From an uncultured Lachnospiraceae bacterium (GTDB lineage: Bacteria; Bacillota; Clostridia; Lachnospirales; Lachnospiraceae), in assembly GCA_910586125.1 (NCBI GenBank), contig CAJUHP010000014.1:21427-85426 (forward strand): a DNA stretch of 64,000 nucleotides, given 5' to 3'. Positions within the stretch are counted from its first letter, which is position 1, and each line of letters starts with the position of its first letter. The notes beneath the pieces were generated by a model. The model was not told the DNA's origin and ran no database searches. It worked only from the letters and a program-made list of their open reading frames with translations. Both the position numbers and the translations under genes were made by a program. Positions 1-9,612 of the stretch are shown piece after piece.

Positions 1-969
1 ACCAGAAAGTTCGTCGAGTATGAGGGCGGCGTTTACGGCCTGCCGGATCAGTTGAGCTTCCCGGTTATGATTTACCGGACCGACATACTGGACGCGATGG
101 GACTGGAAGTTCCGGAGACATGGGAAGATCTTCTGGCCATGGTTCCGTATCTCGAGGCCGATAACATGTCCGTGTACCTGGGCAGCAACGAGTATCTGAC
201 TCTGGGCGGCGGCACCAGCTCCACCACGGTTCCGGTGAATTCTATTTTCCTGTCCATGCTGTACCAGAAGGGATACGAGCTGTACAACGAAGAACATACG
301 GCGACCCGGATGGATGAGATTCAGAACATGCTGGCCTTCAAGGAATGGACCGAGTATTACACAAACCAGGGATTGAAATACAGCATCAACGTAGTGACCC
401 GTTTCCGCACCGGCGAAGTTCCTGTGCTGGTTGTGGATTACACCTATGTGAACACGCTGAACCTCTCCGCGCCGGAAGTGTCCGGCAAGTGGTCGATCGC
501 CAGAATCCCCGGCACCAGAAAAGCGGACGGATCCGTCGATCATTCGGCGGCCTGTATCATCGGCACCAGCTTCATCGTGGCTTCCACGGTGGAGACGGAC
601 GGCATGGCGAACGAAGCCTGGGAGTTCTTAAAATGGTGGACCAGCGAAGAGACGCAGGTCAACTACTCGGTTGAGCTGAAAGCGAAAAACGGCGAAGCGG
701 CCGAGTTTCCCGTAGCCAATGTAAACGCCATCGCCAACGGCGGTCTGAACGATGAGTTTAAGAGCGTGGTCCTGTCTCTGATCGGCGATCTGCGGGCGGA
801 GCCCCAGATTCCCGGCGGCTATATCACGGGACGTACCATCCGCAACGCGTTCTCTTCGGTGGTGACGGAAAGTCTGGAGCCGGTGGATACGCTCTATATT
901 GATCTGGATGCCATCAACCGTGAGATTACCAGCAAGCGCGAAGAGTTTGGTCTGGAAACGGCGCAATAG
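1..969 (+). CDS. Sugar ABC transporter substrate-binding protein, 3' part
   Basis: This is the C-terminal part of a family 1 extracellular solute-binding protein, which captures a sugar outside the membrane and delivers it to the permeases encoded next. The frame is open from base 1, so the 5' end with signal peptide and lipobox lies outside the window; internal ATG and TTG codons are not the start. About 322 residues are visible. Typical features are the hinge-region 'ETWEDLLAM' helix, the FLSMLYQKG and FKEWTEYY helices, and a late AWEFLKWWTSEETQ segment, which in this family helps close the C-terminal lobe. It ends 11 bases before the first permease and is surely in the same operon. The substrate cannot be read from sequence; the downstream glycosidases suggest an oligosaccharide, which is inference. 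Confidence 0.9.
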   Translation, partial: TRKFVEYEGGVYGLPDQLSFPVMIYRTDILDAMGLEVPETWEDLLAMVPYLEADNMSVYLGSNEYLTLGGGTSSTTVPVNSIFLSMLYQKGYELYNEEHTATRMDEIQNMLAFKEWTEYYTNQGLKYSINVVTRFRTGEVPVLVVDYTYVNTLNLSAPEVSGKWSIARIPGTRKADGSVDHSAACIIGTSFIVASTVETDGMANEAWEFLKWWTSEETQVNYSVELKAKNGEAAEFPVANVNAIANGGLNDEFKSVVLSLIGDLRAEPQIPGGYITGRTIRNAFSSVVTESLEPVDTLYIDLDAINREITSKREEFGLETAQ

Positions 970-980
970 GAGGGGATGAC

Positions 981-1910
981 ATGGCTGGAAATAAGATTTC
1001 TATGAAAAGAAGGGCAGAATTAACGCTTCGGGACATGAAGCGCAGTATCCCTTTGTACGTGATGATTGCCCCCTTCATGATTCTGTTCATTGTTTTTGTG
1101 GTGTACCCGGTGTTAAACGCGATCTGGTTCAGCTTTACCGATTACAACGTGCTGGAAAAAGCGAACTTTGTCGCTCTGCGCAATTATCAGAAACTGTTTT
1201 TGGACGATGAGATTTTCATCACCGCGATCAAGAACACCTTTATTATCGCGGTGATCGTGGGACCCGGCGGCTATGTCCTGTCTTTCCTTCTGGCCTGGAT
1301 GATCAACGAACTGCCCCATAAGCTGGGCTCGGTTCTGACCGTGATCTTCTATGCGCCCAGTATGGCGGGTACGGCTGTCGTGGCGGTGTTCTCTCAGATT
1401 TTTTCCAATGACAGCAACGGTTATCTGAACGCGATTCTGCGGAATCTGGGACTGACGCAGGAGACCATGCTGTGGCTGAGCGACAGCAAGCTGGTTATCG
1501 TGGTGGTTATCCTGGCGTCGCTGTGGATGAGTATGGGCGTAGGCTTCCTCTCCTTCGTAGCCGGTATCAAGGGCATCGACGAAGCGCAGTATGAGGCCGG
1601 CGCCATCGACGGCATCCGCAACCGCTGGCAGGAGCTGTGGTATATCACGCTCCCCAACATGAAGCCGCAGCTTTTGTTCGGCGCGGTTATGACGATCACC
1701 AGTTCTCTGTCGGTTGGTTCGGTCGGAGACTCTCTGGTGGGCTTCCCCAGCCCGAACTATGCGTCTCATACGATTGTCAATCACCTGAATGACTATGGTT
1801 CCATCCGTATGGAGATGGGCTATGCGTCAGCGATTGCGGTTATTCTCTTCCTGATTATGATCGCCTGCAATATGCTGATTCAGAGGCTGATCCGTAAGGT
1901 AGGCACGTAA
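981..1910 (+). CDS. Sugar ABC transporter permease (MalF/UgpA type)
   Basis: Integral membrane subunit of a carbohydrate ABC importer, 309 residues with about six membrane segments. The first, around residues 30-50, begins MIAPFMILFIVFVVYPVLNAIWFSFTDY in outline, a hallmark of the MalF/UgpA side. The cytoplasmic EAA loop that docks on the ATPase is near residues 200-220 (EAQYEAGAIDG followed by LPNMKPQ). The ATG follows a GGAGGGGATGAC-type ribosome site. It pairs with the next gene as a permease heterodimer. No ATPase is encoded in the visible operon, so a shared MsmK-type ATPase elsewhere in the genome probably energises it. Confidence 0.93.
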   Translation: MAGNKISMKRRAELTLRDMKRSIPLYVMIAPFMILFIVFVVYPVLNAIWFSFTDYNVLEKANFVALRNYQKLFLDDEIFITAIKNTFIIAVIVGPGGYVLSFLLAWMINELPHKLGSVLTVIFYAPSMAGTAVVAVFSQIFSNDSNGYLNAILRNLGLTQETMLWLSDSKLVIVVVILASLWMSMGVGFLSFVAGIKGIDEAQYEAGAIDGIRNRWQELWYITLPNMKPQLLFGAVMTITSSLSVGSVGDSLVGFPSPNYASHTIVNHLNDYGSIRMEMGYASAIAVILFLIMIACNMLIQRLIRKVGT

Positions 1911-1925
1911 CCGGAGAGAGGAAGG

Positions 1926-2858
1926 GTGAATATGGAAACGTTAAAAGTGTTATATCAAAACCATTTGAATCGTAAGAGGGCGAAAAACGTCACACCGCAG
2001 GTCAAGAAGTCAAAGAGGAGCTTCTGGGGCAATGTGATTCTGGGCGTGTTTTTGCTGGCGATGGGCTTCCTGTTCTTTTTCCCTGTGGTTTACATGATCA
2101 GTCAGTCGTTAAAGCCGATGAACGAGATGTTCATCTTCCCGCCCAAGCTGATCGTATCCCAGCCGACGCTGGATAACTACCTGGATTTCACGAACGTTCT
2201 GGCGAACACGATTGTGCCGGTGACGAGATCGCTGTTTAACTCTCTGTTCGTCGTGGTGGTGGGCTCCATCGGACATATTGTCATCGCCTCGCTGTGCGCG
2301 TATCCGCTGGCGAAATACAAATTCCCTGGTTCGGCTTTTTTCAATCAGTTGATTGTGTATTCGCTGATGTTTAACGCGACAGTAACAATGATCCCCAACT
2401 TTCTGACCATTGCCCGCATGGGAATGCTGGATACACAGTGGGCGATCATTATTCCGGGCTTTGCCTCCACGCTGGGTCTGTATCTGATGAAGAACTTCAT
2501 GGAACAGATTCCGGACAGTCTGATTGAGGCGGCGCAGATTGACGGAGCAGGATATTTCCGCATTCATTTTACCATCATCATGCCGGTGGTAAAGCCGGCG
2601 TTGGTGACGGCGTTTATCCTGGTGTTCCAGAGCTTCTGGACCAATACAGGCGACAAGTTCATCTATGACGAGACGCAGAAGGGGTTTGCCTATGTGGTTG
2701 GACAGTTGGCAAACGGAAAGGTCAGCGGCGTGGGCGCTTCCTATGCCGGTATCTCTTCCGCCTCTGCCGTAATCATGTTCCTGGTACCGTTGGTTGTCTT
2801 CCTGATTATGCAGAACAACGTGGTATCGACCATGGCGACGTCAGGTATGAAAGAATAA
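1926..2858 (+). CDS. Sugar ABC transporter permease (MalG/UgpE type)
   Basis: Second permease of the first pair, up to 310 residues with a basic cytoplasmic N-terminus and about six membrane segments. The EAA loop is EAAQIDGAGYFRIHF followed by IIMPVVKP, near residues 200-225. There are two possible starts: GTG at 1926 and ATG at 1932. Both follow the purine-rich GGAGAGAGGAAGG, and ATG 1932 has the better spacing. The gene starts 15 bases after its partner ends. A long central loop (SVGDSL in the partner, TGDKFIYDETQ here) is usual for this lineage of permeases. Function by family: sugar translocation across the cytoplasmic membrane. Confidence 0.92.
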   Translation: MNMETLKVLYQNHLNRKRAKNVTPQVKKSKRSFWGNVILGVFLLAMGFLFFFPVVYMISQSLKPMNEMFIFPPKLIVSQPTLDNYLDFTNVLANTIVPVTRSLFNSLFVVVVGSIGHIVIASLCAYPLAKYKFPGSAFFNQLIVYSLMFNATVTMIPNFLTIARMGMLDTQWAIIIPGFASTLGLYLMKNFMEQIPDSLIEAAQIDGAGYFRIHFTIIMPVVKPALVTAFILVFQSFWTNTGDKFIYDETQKGFAYVVGQLANGKVSGVGASYAGISSASAVIMFLVPLVVFLIMQNNVVSTMATSGMKE

Positions 2859-2868
2859 GGGGTGGCGT

Positions 2869-4959
2869 ATGCAAAAATCAAAAAAGATTCGGAGCAGGTG
2901 CTTTGCGGCGCTTTCTCTCATACTGTGTGCCATCTTGGGATTTGGCACAATAGCCTATGCGGACGATTCTGGCTCGGATTCGTACTCCTATGATATCTGG
3001 GGCAATGTGATTGCCGCTCCGGCCGCCTATGAGCTGGAGAGAACGGTTTACGGTCAGGATATGGGAATCGGCAGCTTGGCTTCAGCCTCCGGTATTTTTT
3101 ACCGGAACAACAATGTATATCTTATCGTAAACGGCAGCATCGTGATTGCGGATAAGGAATTTACAAGCTTCCGTTCCATCACGGAATATACCAGGCCGGA
3201 CGGCTCCCAGAGCGCGGTGAGCGCGCCGACCGGAATCTATGTGACGGCGGACGATCACATCTATATCTGTGAAGCGGCGCAGGGCGAGATCGTCGAATTC
3301 GATGAAAACGGGCAGTGCGTACGGGTGCTGGGAGATCCTAACTGCACCGGTCTGACCGTGACCTATCAGCCGAAGAGGCTGGTGGTGGACGACATCGGCC
3401 GTATCTACGTGCTGGTGAACAACTGCTACGAGGGCTTTGTCGAGCTGGATCCGGAGGGGAAATTCAACCGGTATGTCGGCGCGACGGAGATTACCTATAC
3501 GGCCTGGGATCTGCTGTGGAGAAATCTGTCCACGGAAGAACAGAAGGCCCGCAGCCAGCTTTGGCTGCCTACGTCGTACAGCGATCTGGCGATTGACGCG
3601 GACGGCTTTATCTACGGCAGCGTGGCGGATTCCACGACGGCGGAGCCGGTGAAGAAGCTGAACGCCTCCGGTAAGGACGTGATGCCGGTCAGCGAGTTCG
3701 GCGTATCTCCGATGGGAGATTATGAAAACGGAAAATCGGTTTCCCTGCTGAACGCCGTCACCGTGGCGGACGACGGCCGGTTTGCCGTGCTCGACAGCAA
3801 CCGCTCCCGCATCTTTGTCTACAGCACCGACGGCTATCTGATGTATGAGCTGGCCGGCGCCGGCAACAGGGAGGGACTGGTGAGCTCTCCCGTAGCCATG
3901 TGCTTCATGGACGATAAGATTCTGGTCCTTGACATCGTATATGGCTCGGTCGAAATTTTTGCTCCCACGACGTACGGCGCGCTGATTAACGCCGGCCTGG
4001 AGGCGCAGTCCCGCTATGATTACGAGGCGGCGGCGAACTACTGGCAGCAGGTTCTGGATATCAACAGCAGCTTCTACTACGCCAATCTGGGACTGGGTAA
4101 ATACCAGTTGCGCAACGGCCAGTATGAGGAGGCGCAGCAGAATTTTTATCTGGGCGGCGACCGGGCGTATTACTCGAACGCGTATGCGCAGGTGTCCAGC
4201 GCCTGGATGGATCAGAATTTTGGAAGGATCATCGGGATCATCGCGGCTCTGATCGTTCTGTGCATCGCCTGGAAAATCTACCGGAAATTCCGTCCGGCTA
4301 AGGAGCGGGACACAAAGCTGGCCCGGTTTGGCAGAAAACTGAAATACAACATGTTCAAATGGCCCGGCTATGTCTTGGCCAGCCCGTTCAAGGCATACGA
4401 CGATGTGAAGTATTACAACGACGGTTCTCTGATTTTCAGTATCTGCGTGATTATCGCCTTTGGCTGGATCAGCCTGGTTCAGTACCGCTACACCGGTTTT
4501 ATGGTGAGCTTTGTGGATATCCGCAATGTAAACGTGCCGATGATCGTGGGAAGCGCGATTCTGCCCTATGTGGTCTTTATCGTGGCGAACTGGGCGGTGG
4601 GCGTCCTGTTATCCGGTAAGGGAACGATGGTACATATCACGAAGGTGGTGGGCTACGCTCTTTATCCGGCCTGCTGGCTGAACCTGGCGGGGACGTTTCT
4701 TTCCAACTTTGTAACAGAGAATGAAGCGGCTTTAGTCAGCGCTCTGTTCGTGTTTGGCACCGTACTGTTTTTCTTCTATATGTTTATCGGGACCATTATG
4801 GTTAATCAGTACAGCTTTACTAAAAACGTAGGCGCTCTGCTGGTTTCCGTGGTAGTCATGTTGGTCATCTGTTTTATCCTGATGTTGCTTGGCACGCTTT
4901 TGACTCAGGTGGTCAATGACGTCATGCAGATTATCCAGGAACTGATGCTGGTACTCTAG
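2869..4959 (+). CDS. Secreted NHL-propeller/TPR protein with Yip1-like membrane domain
   Basis: A 696-residue multidomain protein of unknown function. Domains in order: signal peptide or N-terminal anchor at residues 1-32; beta-propeller of NHL-like repeats at about 60-370 (repeated patterns such as PTGIYVTADDHIYICE and VADDGRFAVLDSN); a short TPR-like helical stretch at about 370-430 (ALINAGLEAQ, YEAAANYW, ANLGLGKYQLRNGQYEEA); a transmembrane helix near 453-472; a basic linker; then five hydrophobic helices at about 520-690 resembling the Yip1 family. Topology would place the propeller outside and the Yip1-like part in the membrane. It lies between permease and lipoprotein genes with 4-17 base spacing, so it is part of the transporter operon. 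A role in glycan docking or transporter assembly is inference; no catalytic motif is visible. Confidence 0.75.
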   Translation: MQKSKKIRSRCFAALSLILCAILGFGTIAYADDSGSDSYSYDIWGNVIAAPAAYELERTVYGQDMGIGSLASASGIFYRNNNVYLIVNGSIVIADKEFTSFRSITEYTRPDGSQSAVSAPTGIYVTADDHIYICEAAQGEIVEFDENGQCVRVLGDPNCTGLTVTYQPKRLVVDDIGRIYVLVNNCYEGFVELDPEGKFNRYVGATEITYTAWDLLWRNLSTEEQKARSQLWLPTSYSDLAIDADGFIYGSVADSTTAEPVKKLNASGKDVMPVSEFGVSPMGDYENGKSVSLLNAVTVADDGRFAVLDSNRSRIFVYSTDGYLMYELAGAGNREGLVSSPVAMCFMDDKILVLDIVYGSVEIFAPTTYGALINAGLEAQSRYDYEAAANYWQQVLDINSSFYYANLGLGKYQLRNGQYEEAQQNFYLGGDRAYYSNAYAQVSSAWMDQNFGRIIGIIAALIVLCIAWKIYRKFRPAKERDTKLARFGRKLKYNMFKWPGYVLASPFKAYDDVKYYNDGSLIFSICVIIAFGWISLVQYRYTGFMVSFVDIRNVNVPMIVGSAILPYVVFIVANWAVGVLLSGKGTMVHITKVVGYALYPACWLNLAGTFLSNFVTENEAALVSALFVFGTVLFFFYMFIGTIMVNQYSFTKNVGALLVSVVVMLVICFILMLLGTLLTQVVNDVMQIIQELMLVL

Positions 4960-4975
4960 GAAGGTGGCGAAAAAA

Positions 4976-7555
4976 ATGAGAAAACATACTATTTTGCTGT
5001 ATACTATGATGGTTGCTCTCTGCCTCGCTTTCCTGAGCGGCTGTTCCTCCGCTCCCGCGGAGACGGATATGGAGGAGAAGGACAGCTATTGGGCCGGGCA
5101 GCAGTACGACAGTCTGACCGGATCGGAATTTGTTAAGGTAGCCGAGAGCGGCCATATGCAGCTTCTGTTAAATCCGCAGTCCGGTACGATCCGTTGGCTG
5201 GATTCGTCGACTGGCTCCTACCAGGACACGAATATGAGCCATGATCCCGGCGTGGAGAATCTTACCGACGTGCAGCGGTCGGATCTGCAGGTGCGGTTTT
5301 TTTCCGGCAGCAAGAACAACAACCAGCTCTACAGCACGACGACGGTCTATGATTCCTACAGCATGTGCGTAAGCCGGGAGCAACTGTCCTATCAGTTGAT
5401 CGACGGCGGCGTCCGCCTGGTATACATGCTGGGCGACGACAGTATCACCTATAAGAATTTTCCCAAGGTCATCCAGGACGACAGAATGCAGGAGCTGATA
5501 TTACAGTATCTGGACGAGGATCAGATCTTGGATCTGAAGGAATCGTTCTACCGGCAGATGAATGACGGAAGCTGGAGCCGCCGTTTTGGCGGCGGCGAGG
5601 GCGGACAGCAGAATCGCATAGGTAAGCTCCAGTTAAATAACATTTACAATATGTTCTATGAGACTGGTCATTATACCTATGACGAGCTGATCATAGATCT
5701 GGATGCCGACGAGGATGCGACGGCGGACGATTATCCCAGCAATCTGGAGATTTATGTCCCGGTGGAGTATCGCCTGGAGGGCGACGAGCTGGTGGTGCGG
5801 GTGGATACGTCTCTGATCGAGACCGACGCCACTCATCCGATCAACCAACTGACGCTGCTCCCCTATTTTCTGACCTCGGATCCGACGCAGACGGCCGAGC
5901 CGGGCTATATGTTTGTTCCTGACGGCAGCGGCGCTCTGATCTATCTGGACAGCACGAAGACCAGCGAGTATCATTACGCGGCCGCCTATTACGGCGGCGA
6001 TCGGATTACCGGTATGGCCAAGACCTATAACAGCGTTAACAACCGGATGATGATGCCGGTGCTGGGCATGAAAAACTCCACAAGCACGCTGTTTGCCGTG
6101 ATTGAGAACGGGGCGGAGTCCGCCACGCTGGACGCTTATGTCAGAGGCACGGACAATTCGGAGCCCTTCTCCAAAATAAAGCTGACCTTTGACATCCAGA
6201 CGCAGCAGTCGATCGCCTCCGGCGCGAAGAATGCCAACGGCGCTTACACCATGATACGCGCGACGGACGATATTTACGACGAAGATATTACGCTGCGCTA
6301 TTTCTGGCTGGGAAAAGACGCTACGTACGTGGACATGGCCAAATGCTACGCCTCCTATCTGGAGAAACAAAATGTGCTGACGGCGCGGGCGGACGAGGAA
6401 AAAGCGCCCTTCTATGTAGAGCTTCTGGGCAGCACCGATAAGCTCAAATACATGGCGGGTATTCCCTACGACGGAACGCAGATTCTGACGGATTTTAACC
6501 AGGCGAAGGAAATACTGACGGATCTGGCGAACGACGGAATCGGTAATATCAAACTGATCTACAGCGGCATGGTGAACGGCGGTATGAACCAGCGTTCCCT
6601 GGCCTCCGGCGTAAAGATCGTCTCCGGCCTGGGCGGAAAATCGGGCCTGACGAACCTGAAATCCTACGCGGATTCCATAGGGGCTCAGATTTTCCCGAAT
6701 CTGCAGATGCAGACGGCGCAAACGAGGACAAAAATCAGCAACGAGATGACTGCCTGGAATATCGTGAACGAGCGGGCGCAGATCTACTCCTTCGACCCGG
6801 TAAAGAAAGAGCTCGAAGAGGACGTCAAATATCCGCGTTTCGTTGTCAATCCGGCATACTTGGGGAAATATTTTTCCAAGGTAAAGAGTTCCTATGCGGG
6901 CAAGATCGGTCTGGATACCATGGCGACCGGCGATCTGTATACCTTTATCCCGACGAACTATCAGAACAACCATGCGGCTCCTTCCACCGGCGAGGCTCTG
7001 CTGAAAGAAGCGGCGGGCAGCTTTGCCGACGGGCTGCAGCTCATGCTGTCGAATCCGGTCAGCGACGCGTATGCGTTCAGTTCCTATCTGACGGATATCC
7101 CGACTGAGGACAGCGGGATGCGTGTGCTGGACGCGTCGATACCGTTTATGGCTATGGTTCTGGACGGATATATGACTTATTCTTCCGATTCTCTGAACCG
7201 AGAGAGTACGGATGTATACCTGAACTTTATGCGTGTTCTGGAAAGCAACGGCGCGCCGAAATTCACCTTTATGTATGAGGACAGTTCTCTTTTGTCAGGC
7301 ACGGAGCAGGAAAGCTATTTTGCAGTAGATTACGCTTACTGGAAGACCAGGATTGCTGCCTATTACGAAGAGTACAGCGCTTTCTATGAGAAGGTGAAAG
7401 GGGCGGTCATCACGAATCACGAGGTGTATGAACGCAACGACAAGCTGCGCGTGGTGACGTATTCCAACGGTGTTATGGTTTATTTTAACTACAGCGACCT
7501 GGAAGAGCAGATCGCTGGAGTGACGGTGCCGGCCTTTAGCTACGTGGTAAAGTAA
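4976..7555 (+). CDS. Large DUF5696-type lipoprotein of a sugar ABC operon
   Basis: An 859-residue exported lipoprotein. The N-terminus is basic, then hydrophobic, then a lipobox ending LSGC, with the lipidated Cys at residue 22. The frame also has GTG at 4964, but that codon overlaps the ribosome site AGGAAGGTGG; ATG 4976 is correctly spaced. The middle (about 90-480) is rich in beta strands. The C-terminal half (about 480-850) alternates strands and helices (for example IKLIYSGMVNGGM and AQIFPNLQMQ), which suggests a TIM-barrel-like fold. I assign it to the uncharacterised DUF5696 family from overall pattern and context. It is flanked by two permease pairs, so it may be an extra binding protein or a surface glycan-acting enzyme. 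Neither role is established. Confidence 0.7.
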   Translation: MRKHTILLYTMMVALCLAFLSGCSSAPAETDMEEKDSYWAGQQYDSLTGSEFVKVAESGHMQLLLNPQSGTIRWLDSSTGSYQDTNMSHDPGVENLTDVQRSDLQVRFFSGSKNNNQLYSTTTVYDSYSMCVSREQLSYQLIDGGVRLVYMLGDDSITYKNFPKVIQDDRMQELILQYLDEDQILDLKESFYRQMNDGSWSRRFGGGEGGQQNRIGKLQLNNIYNMFYETGHYTYDELIIDLDADEDATADDYPSNLEIYVPVEYRLEGDELVVRVDTSLIETDATHPINQLTLLPYFLTSDPTQTAEPGYMFVPDGSGALIYLDSTKTSEYHYAAAYYGGDRITGMAKTYNSVNNRMMMPVLGMKNSTSTLFAVIENGAESATLDAYVRGTDNSEPFSKIKLTFDIQTQQSIASGAKNANGAYTMIRATDDIYDEDITLRYFWLGKDATYVDMAKCYASYLEKQNVLTARADEEKAPFYVELLGSTDKLKYMAGIPYDGTQILTDFNQAKEILTDLANDGIGNIKLIYSGMVNGGMNQRSLASGVKIVSGLGGKSGLTNLKSYADSIGAQIFPNLQMQTAQTRTKISNEMTAWNIVNERAQIYSFDPVKKELEEDVKYPRFVVNPAYLGKYFSKVKSSYAGKIGLDTMATGDLYTFIPTNYQNNHAAPSTGEALLKEAAGSFADGLQLMLSNPVSDAYAFSSYLTDIPTEDSGMRVLDASIPFMAMVLDGYMTYSSDSLNRESTDVYLNFMRVLESNGAPKFTFMYEDSSLLSGTEQESYFAVDYAYWKTRIAAYYEEYSAFYEKVKGAVITNHEVYERNDKLRVVTYSNGVMVYFNYSDLEEQIAGVTVPAFSYVVK

Positions 7556-7568
7556 AGGAGGAGTGAAG

Positions 7569-8516
7569 ATGAAAAAAGAAAAGGATACGGCAGTAAAAAA
7601 GCCGGCTCTTTCATGGTATAAGAGAATGGACTTCTCCAAAAAGATGGCGCTGTGGGGCTTTATCTTCATGCTTCCCTGGTTGCTGGGCATGCTTCTCTTC
7701 TTCCTGGAGCCGCTGCTGAAGATGCTGTGGTACTCGGTATGCAGTATGAGTCTGGATGGCGGCAAGTTCCGCGGTACGTATATCGGGTTTGAGAATTATA
7801 AGTATGCGATGGGGGGAGATCCTCATTTTAACCGGATGCTGGTGGAAGCCTTCACAAATATGGCGAAGGCGGTGCCGTTTCAGATCTTTCTGGCCTTGTT
7901 TATCGCCATCCTGCTGAACGGGGAGTACAAAGGCCGCGGCTTTTTTAGGGCAATTTTTGTTATCCCGATCATCCTGGCGACCGGCGTGGCTTCCTTTAAA
8001 CTGCGGGAGGCGGAGCTGGCGGTGGCTACGGTCGAGTCGGTGGTGGATCTGGACTGGTTGATTGATCTGGTTGTCAATTCTGGTATACCGGAGGATTTGA
8101 CCACGATGCTGGTCGAGTACGTGGAGAACATCTTTGACGTCGTGACAACCTGCGGCGTGCAGACTCTGCTGTTTTTAGGCGCGTTGCAGGCGATCTCGCC
8201 CAGCCTTTACGAGGTGGCGAAGATGGAGGGCTGCTCGCAGTTTGAGACGTTCTGTAAGATTACGCTGCCTATGGTGTCTCCTACGATCCTGGTGTGTCTG
8301 GTATACAGCATTGCCGACACCTTTGCTACGGCTCAGGTCAGCTATGCGGACACAACTATGGCCTTTTCGCAGTATATTTACGATATAACCTTTAAAGGGC
8401 AGGCTCCGTTTTACGGCTATGGCGCGGCGATGAGCTTCATCTACTTTTTGGCGGCGCTGGTGACAGTGGGCGTGGTTTGCGGCATCGTATCGAAGGGAGT
8501 GTTCTACTATGACTAA
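7569..8516 (+). CDS. Sugar ABC transporter permease, second pair (MalF type)
   Basis: 315-residue membrane permease with about six segments. The N-terminus is lysine-rich and cytoplasmic, followed by LWGFIFMLPWLLGMLLFFLEPLLKM in outline, typical of this group. The EAA loop reads EVAKMEGCSQFETFCKITLP near residues 225-245. An in-frame GTG at 7563 overlaps the strong AAAGGAGGAG ribosome site, so ATG 7569 is taken. Compared with the first pair it carries an extra insertion of about 50 residues (near 145-200, ELAVATVESVVDLDW region) between membrane segments. It probably forms a second importer with the next gene, using either the same binding protein or the preceding DUF5696 lipoprotein (inference). 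Confidence 0.9.
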   Translation: MKKEKDTAVKKPALSWYKRMDFSKKMALWGFIFMLPWLLGMLLFFLEPLLKMLWYSVCSMSLDGGKFRGTYIGFENYKYAMGGDPHFNRMLVEAFTNMAKAVPFQIFLALFIAILLNGEYKGRGFFRAIFVIPIILATGVASFKLREAELAVATVESVVDLDWLIDLVVNSGIPEDLTTMLVEYVENIFDVVTTCGVQTLLFLGALQAISPSLYEVAKMEGCSQFETFCKITLPMVSPTILVCLVYSIADTFATAQVSYADTTMAFSQYIYDITFKGQAPFYGYGAAMSFIYFLAALVTVGVVCGIVSKGVFYYD

Positions 8517-9582
8517 GCTGACCAGAAAAGAGAGAATGCAGAAAGCCGAAGAAATGGCCGGCATCAGCTTCTGGGTAGACCTGCGCAAAGGACGCCTGAC
8601 GAAGTATGCCATCCAGAAGCAGGCAAAACGCTTTCTGTCCATGCTGTTTCGCTATGTGATCCTGATCTGCCTGAGTTTTATTGTTATCATCCCTTTGTGG
8701 AACCTGGTGCGGGACGCCTTTACCGCCCCGGCGGTGCTGGGCGATCAGTCCAGCGCCTGGATTCCGCAGCAGACCTCGAAAATTTTTATGGAGGTGGCGC
8801 TTTCCAAAAACCTGATGAATTTTCTGCCGAATCTGGTGAAAACGCTGCTTCTGACAGCGTCCCTGACGTTTCTGCAGATCCTGTCCACGGGTATGGCGGC
8901 CTACTCCTTTGCCAGACTGAAGTTTAAGGGCAGCAATATCCTGTTCTTCTTCGTGATTCTGACGATCGTGGTGCCTACGGATTCCATGATGCTGGCGCAG
9001 TACGCGACCTTCCGTAACTTTGATATCCTGGGCCTGATCGGGCTGGTCAAGGGAAACGGGCAGGGCATCAACATGACAGGTTCCTTTGTGGGCCAGTATA
9101 TTCTGGCCGGTATGGGTATGGGCGTCAAAAGCGGCCTGTACATCTACTTTATGCGTCAGGCGGTCCGGGGTCTGCCGATCTCTGTCGAGGAGGCGGCCCA
9201 GGTGGACGGCGCGGGCTTTCTGAGAACCTTCTTCAGCATTGTGGTTCCCAGCATGTCCGGCTCCATTCTGACGGTGTCCGTCTTAAGCTTCCTCTGGAAT
9301 TATACGGATACCTACTATGTCCGTTTGCTCAACGGCACGACGACAAGCCATCTGGCCTATACGTATAAAGGGCTTCAGGGCAATGTCCGCTGGGCGTTGT
9401 CCTCGGCCGCGAATGCCAACAAGACCTGGCTGTTGAGTATCAACCCGCAGGATCCCTTTGCGCAGACGGCCGCCATCTCGGCCTGTGCCATCCTGGTGGT
9501 GCTGCCTCTGATCATCATGTACGCCTTTGTGCAGAAAAGATTTGTACAGGGCGCAGCGCGAAGCGGTCTGGGCGGCGATTGA
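8509..9582 (+). CDS. Sugar ABC transporter permease, second pair (MalG type)
   Basis: 357-residue permease, partner of the preceding gene, which it overlaps by 8 bases; this implies translational coupling. It has an unusually long cytoplasmic N-terminus of about 45 charged residues before the first membrane helix. The EAA loop is EEAAQVDGAGFLRTFFSIVVP at about residues 225-245. Its periplasm-facing C-terminal loop (about 275-315, LNGTTTSHLAYTYKG) is longer than in the first MalG-type gene, so the two pairs are not simple recent duplicates. It is the last gene of the transport operon; transcription probably ends or is interrupted in the following non-coding region. Confidence 0.9.
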   Translation: MTKLTRKERMQKAEEMAGISFWVDLRKGRLTKYAIQKQAKRFLSMLFRYVILICLSFIVIIPLWNLVRDAFTAPAVLGDQSSAWIPQQTSKIFMEVALSKNLMNFLPNLVKTLLLTASLTFLQILSTGMAAYSFARLKFKGSNILFFFVILTIVVPTDSMMLAQYATFRNFDILGLIGLVKGNGQGINMTGSFVGQYILAGMGMGVKSGLYIYFMRQAVRGLPISVEEAAQVDGAGFLRTFFSIVVPSMSGSILTVSVLSFLWNYTDTYYVRLLNGTTTSHLAYTYKGLQGNVRWALSSAANANKTWLLSINPQDPFAQTAAISACAILVVLPLIIMYAFVQKRFVQGAARSGLGGD

Positions 9583-9612
9583 TGGAAAGCGGCTGCTTTT
9601 GAGACTGGAAGT

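Noticed and set aside
5633..6973. 446-codon open frame on the minus strand within the lipoprotein gene
   Set aside because: Shadow frame with repetitive Arg/His/Gly content and no start signals.
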